Positions 31,821 through 33,546 of a DNA stretch of 33,546 nucleotides are shown one piece after another. How positions within the stretch are numbered: the first letter of the stretch is position 1; each line of letters begins with the position of its first letter. A program made the position numbers and the translations under genes. This stretch comes from a virus. Below the pieces are notes generated by a model, which was not told where the DNA came from, did not search any database, and was given only the letters and a program-made list of their open reading frames with translations. Where the stretch lies: the IMG/VR virus record IMGVR_UViG_3300049893_000788, positions 1-33,546 of that record, one strand, 5' to 3'.

Positions 31821-31850
31821 CAAATATAAACTAATATTTTTTAAAAACAA
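31821..31850 (-). promoter_or_regulatory. Promoter for leftward leader RNA and secreted cassette
   Basis: Minus strand: TTG (31850-31848), 19 bases, TATATTTG (31828-31821), an exact Bacteroidota TAnnTTTG with correct spacing. The expected start is at about 31814. It is the clearest promoter in the divergent gap and points to the structured leader. Confidence 0.72.
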
Positions 31851-31873
31851 GTAGGAAATGAAAAAAAATTTAC

Positions 31874-31881
31874 TATATTTG
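31874..31881 (+). promoter_or_regulatory. Rightward -7 box (TATATTTG)
   Basis: TATATTTG on the plus strand, without a good TTG at the expected -33. It precedes a short stretch that ends in a terminator hairpin at 31919-31947, so it would make an RNA of about 60 nt. Confidence 0.35.
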
Positions 31882-31887
31882 TCTTGT

Positions 31888-31947
31888 CTGTCATTTGTTT
31901 CCTTTCATGTTATAGCCTGTAGCCTATCCCCTACAGGCTACTTTTTT
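31888..31947 (+). ncRNA. Candidate short RNA ending in terminator
   Basis: From just past the -7 box to the T-run; C/T-rich 5' part, then the terminator hairpin. No open frame. A small RNA or an abortive leader; existence is inferred from the promoter-terminator pair. Confidence 0.3.
31919..31947 (+). terminator. Rho-independent terminator, plus strand
   Basis: GTAGCCT (31919-31925) / AGGCTAC (31935-31941), 9-base loop, then six T. No T-run on the other strand, so it acts rightward only. Confidence 0.75.
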
Positions 31948-31986
31948 CCTTTATTATCCCCACATTAGATAGTATCTATTGTCCTA

Positions 31987-32013
31987 CCCCTCTACTTGAG
32001 GGGTTTCTCTTTT
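31987..32013 (+). terminator. Second rightward terminator
   Basis: CCCCTC (31987-31992) / GAGGGG (31998-32003) with loop TACTT, followed by TTTCTCTTTT. Just before it is a palindrome TAGATAGTATCTA (31966-31978). Confidence 0.7.
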
Positions 32014-32030
32014 AAAATAAAAAAAAAAAT

Positions 32031-32061
32031 AAAAAACCCCTGCGGAAGACAGAGGTTTTTT
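32031..32061. terminator. Bidirectional terminator
   Basis: AAAAAACC (32031-32038) / GGTTTTTT (32054-32061), extended inward by one mismatch and two further pairs, with loop GCGGAAGAC. T-runs on both strands. It insulates the first rightward gene from the divergent region. The loop sequence GCGGAA is also found in the leader RNA region (31480-31485). Confidence 0.75.
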
Positions 32062-32113
32062 GGGCATGTGGTTTTCAGAATAAAGAACGCAGTACAAAAA
32101 TAGCAAAATTTGT

Positions 32114-32121
32114 TATATTTA
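32114..32121 (+). promoter_or_regulatory. Possible -7 box for the 71-aa gene
   Basis: TATATTTA, 14 bases before the ATG at 32136; no convincing -33. A start site here would give a leader of about 8 nt. Weak. Confidence 0.35.
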
Positions 32122-32135
32122 CAACTTTTGATAAT

Positions 32136-32351
32136 ATGATTTTACAACTAGACCCTATGATTCCCATATTTTCCATAGAACACAACATGGAAGGATATGC
32201 CTTTTTAGTCATAGACTATTCACAAGAGCATGACTTGCTTTATACTTGTGCCCTAGACAATGGTGAGATTTGGACCATTAATAACAAGGACCTAAGATTC
32301 TGCTATAACAGATCTTTAGATAGAAAAAAAGGTCCCCTTTCAGAGACCTAA
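32136..32351 (+). CDS. Small phage protein, 71 aa, rightward
   Basis: First gene of the rightward arm. The sequence (PMIPIFSIEHNMEGYAFLVIDYSQEHDLLYTCALDNGEIWTINNKDLRF) follows a pattern I recall in small Bacteroidota-phage proteins: a Pro/Ile start, an acidic beta middle ending D-N-G-E-x-W, then 'NxxLR' and a basic C-terminus. No enzyme motif or membrane segment. Function unknown; the early-arm position suggests a host-takeover or regulatory role. The last codons overlap a terminator hairpin. Confidence 0.65.
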   Translation: MILQLDPMIPIFSIEHNMEGYAFLVIDYSQEHDLLYTCALDNGEIWTINNKDLRFCYNRSLDRKKGPLSET

Positions 32352-32356
32352 TTTTT
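32330..32356. terminator. Terminator overlapping the end of the 71-aa gene
   Basis: AGGTC (32330-32334) / GACCT (32345-32349) with a 10-base loop, A-run before and T-run after, so it is bidirectional. The stop codon of the 71-aa gene (32349-32351) starts at its 3' arm. Confidence 0.6.
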
Positions 32357-32530
32357 CCACACCTTGAGAAGCCTTGGGCTATAAAGAACGAACTATAAAG
32401 ATAAAATTTTTTTTCTAAATTTTTTTTATTTGGATTTTTGTGAGGGGGAAAAAAATTCTTTAAATTTTTGAGAGGGTGATACACCTATTGAAAACCACCC
32501 CACCCTAATAATAAACCAAATATAACCCCT
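32357..32530 (+). other. AT-rich gap with two near-repeats, no gene
   Basis: Contains two similar stretches, TTTTTGTGAGGGGGAAAA (about 32436-32453) and TTTTTGAGAGGGTGA (about 32466-32480), in front of the 77-aa gene, plus AGGGTG/CACCCT arms that could pair across about 26 bases. Likely a 5' control region; I see no clear promoter. Confidence 0.35.
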
Positions 32531-32764
32531 ATGGCAAAGCTAATTAATCAAGGCAAAGGCTCTTCTGGATTAGGAATTAATTCACGAATCGTAGCAACAA
32601 TCTCTCATCCAACAATTAAAGGACTGTGCAAGACCTTCACGTTTTGGGCAGTTGCTGAATTTCAAGAAATTGAAGTGGATGATAAAGAGGTAACAGACAT
32701 TCTGAAAAACTTAGTCGAGAAGACTAATGAGAATGGCACGTTTTACGTGTGGAATGGTCAGTAA
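32531..32764 (+). CDS. Small protein, 77 aa, rightward, unknown
   Basis: Starts ATG at 32531, stop TAA ending 32764. The N-terminus is basic and Gly-rich (AKLINQGKGSSGLGINSRIVATISHPTIKGLCKTFTFW), the C-terminal half acidic with a helix (EVDDKEVTDILKNLVEKTNENG) and ends FYVWNGQ. No recognised family; the mixed beta/helix layout fits a small host-interaction protein. The stop codon lies in the loop of a hairpin followed by another hairpin, so transcription probably ends or is controlled here. Confidence 0.6.
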   Translation: MAKLINQGKGSSGLGINSRIVATISHPTIKGLCKTFTFWAVAEFQEIEVDDKEVTDILKNLVEKTNENGTFYVWNGQ

Positions 32765-32820
32765 TGACCATTTTTAAAGGTCATTGCAATACACAACACT
32801 GCAATGACCTTCCTTTCTTT
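32755..32820 (+). terminator. Alternating hairpins: tandem terminator / attenuator
   Basis: Four arms alternate: TGGTCA (32755-32760), TGACCA (32765-32770), GGTCATTGCA (32779-32788), TGCAATGACC (32800-32809). Arms 1+2 form a 6-bp GTAA-loop hairpin before TTTTT; arms 3+4 form a 10-bp stem before a T/C-rich run (TTCCTTTCTTTT). Arm 2 can also pair with arm 3 (AATGACC with GGTCATT), which would break both. This is the layout of an attenuator or back-up terminator pair. The first loop includes the stop codon of the 77-aa gene. Confidence 0.65.
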
Positions 32821-33240
32821 TATGTAATGCATTAAGACTCAGAGCTTTATGAGTAAAATATTAGTTGATGACAAAAGCTTAGTGAACCATCAACTCTTTT
32901 CCCACTTTTGAAACACACGATACGACAAGAGTATTGTTTATAGTATAGCATTAGTTACATTGTGACTATATGTTCGCTTCTCGTTTGGCAGAAGTCTAGA
33001 GTAATTAACTAGAGTTGTAAATGTCAGACTATCCAGTAACTTTCCTGGCGGTGGCTCACCATACTAGACAAGTGAGAATTAGCATTAGTTGTAATACCTG
33101 ACGAGGTAACAATTAAAATTAGAGTAGGCACATACAACTATTCACACAAACTAGATAATAGCGGTCCTATTAATCTATAAACCATTAGTTCTTGCAAGAA
33201 TTATATGGGTTGTTATGTGTGATAAAAATAGAAGTTGAAG
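32820..33240 (+). ncRNA. Large structured RNA candidate (no coding)
   Basis: No gene over about 480 bases between the terminator and the gene at 33302, but many nested helices: ACTCA/TGAGT (32837-32841, 32850-32854); AGTTGATG/CATCAACT (32863-32870, 32888-32895); TATAGT/ACTATA (32939-32944, 32965-32970); CTTCT/AGAAG (32977-32981, 32990-32994); long-range GTCTAG/CTAGAC (32994-32999, 33064-33069) around CCAG/CTGG and GGTG/CACC; TACCT/AGGTA (33095-33099, 33104-33108); CACATA-CAAC/GTTG-TATGTG (33129-33138, 33209-33219) around CCAT/ATGG and the palindrome TTCTTGCAAGAA (33189-33200). This looks like a multidomain RNA. Class unknown. Confidence 0.5.
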
Positions 33241-33274
33241 TATCTCTTTTATTACAACTATTGCTTTATTAGTT
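32860..33274 (+). repeat. Recurrent 7-mer ATTAGTT, five copies
   Basis: Copies at 32860, 32950, 33084, 33184 and 33268, two of them within TAGCATTAGTT. Far more than expected for a 7-mer in 415 bases of this composition. A protein-binding or base-pairing element is possible. Confidence 0.6.
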
Positions 33275-33301
33275 CACAGTTAAACACAATAATAAACAGC
33301 A

Positions 33302-33546
33302 ATGAAAAAATCAGAATTGTACGCTCGTTACTATCATTTCAACGAAGAAATCATAGAAGTAACACCCGAAGAGTTTTATGCTCATTTCATTCCTGAAAAC
33401 AAGGATAAAGTAAATCATTTTGAAGATGGTTCTACTAGCTGCTATACTATACGTCTAGATGGTGTAGACTATATGCAGTTCTCTTCTCATTGGAATGTTG
33501 GGTGGCAAGGAGATGTAGACTGTGATCAGTTCTTTTGTAAGAAAGA
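33302..33546 (+). CDS. Small protein, C-terminus beyond window
   Basis: Open frame from ATG 33302 to the right edge (81 codons plus two bases). Reads MKKSELYARYYHFNEEIIEV, then PEEFYAHFIPENKDKVNHF, DGSTSCYTIRLDGVDYMQFS, and WNVGWQGDVDCDQFFCKK, an acidic beta/helix mix with Cys. No recognised family. It follows the structured RNA region, so its expression may be tied to that RNA, for example as its downstream gene. Confidence 0.65.
   Translation, partial: MKKSELYARYYHFNEEIIEVTPEEFYAHFIPENKDKVNHFEDGSTSCYTIRLDGVDYMQFSSHWNVGWQGDVDCDQFFCKK

Noticed and set aside
32278-32484. Minus-strand 68-codon frame opposite the 71-aa gene
   Set aside because: Lys/Phe-rich antisense of an A/T-rich stretch across a terminator; no start context.
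1-33546. Recoded stop codon (TAG or TGA) as in some crAss-like phages
   Set aside because: All structural genes read full length with the standard code, and TAG ends the 50-aa basic gene cleanly; there is no sign of reassigned stops here.
1-33546. CRISPR array, insertion sequence or integrase
   Set aside because: No regularly spaced direct repeats, no transposase- or integrase-like frame, and no terminal inverted repeats were seen.

Overview
The window looks like part of the genome of a crAss-like (Crassvirales-type) podovirus that infects a Bacteroidota host. Grounds: a strongly AT-rich sequence; a long, tightly packed, leftward block running (in transcription order) HU/IHF-like protein, small-terminase candidate, TerL, portal, head-fibre-like proteins, scaffold-like protein, major capsid protein, neck/tail ring proteins and a very large tail protein; no consistent Shine-Dalgarno sites; and promoters of the Bacteroidota type (TTG, 19-21 bp, TAnnTTTG). 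Family calls come from recognising motifs by eye. No database search was run. The standard genetic code fits all reading frames.

Layout. (1) Bases 1-13075, leftward: tail and lysis end of the late block. A large virion protein with an HExxH motif runs off the left edge, preceded by the 1937-residue tail protein, three small neck/ring proteins, an HTH-metallophosphoesterase, a lysis group (GH24 endolysin between two small membrane proteins), and two cysteine-containing virion-associated proteins, one with a C-type-lectin-like domain. (2) 13076-25082, leftward: a strong terminator, then capsid and head-decoration genes, with promoter-like sites before the scaffold/MCP genes and before portal. 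(3) 25083-29769, leftward: TerL and a chain of small overlapping genes including a ferritin/Dps-like protein, a GroES-like co-chaperonin, a zinc-ribbon protein, an HU/IHF-like protein and a winged-helix-like protein, apparently led by a near-leaderless promoter. (4) 29811-31850, leftward: a self-contained cassette of promoter, about 400-nt structured leader, lipoprotein with a haem-c CxxCH motif, secreted protein with CX4CH, two FnIII-like domains and a T9SS-like tail, and a terminator. This resembles a phage 'moron' built from host-type genes. (5) 31860-33546, rightward: the start of the opposite transcription block, with short terminator-ended RNA candidates, two small genes, an alternating-hairpin terminator/attenuator, a roughly 420-nt structured RNA candidate carrying copies of ATTAGTT, and the start of another small gene.

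How it fits together. Leftward genes build and package the virion and lyse the cell. The divergent gap at 31.4-32.1 kb is probably the switch between the early/replication and late arms. The most unusual content is the secreted/haem-type cassette beside the structured RNAs, and the Dps-like protein in the packaging operon. Together they hint at an iron or redox theme, which is inference.
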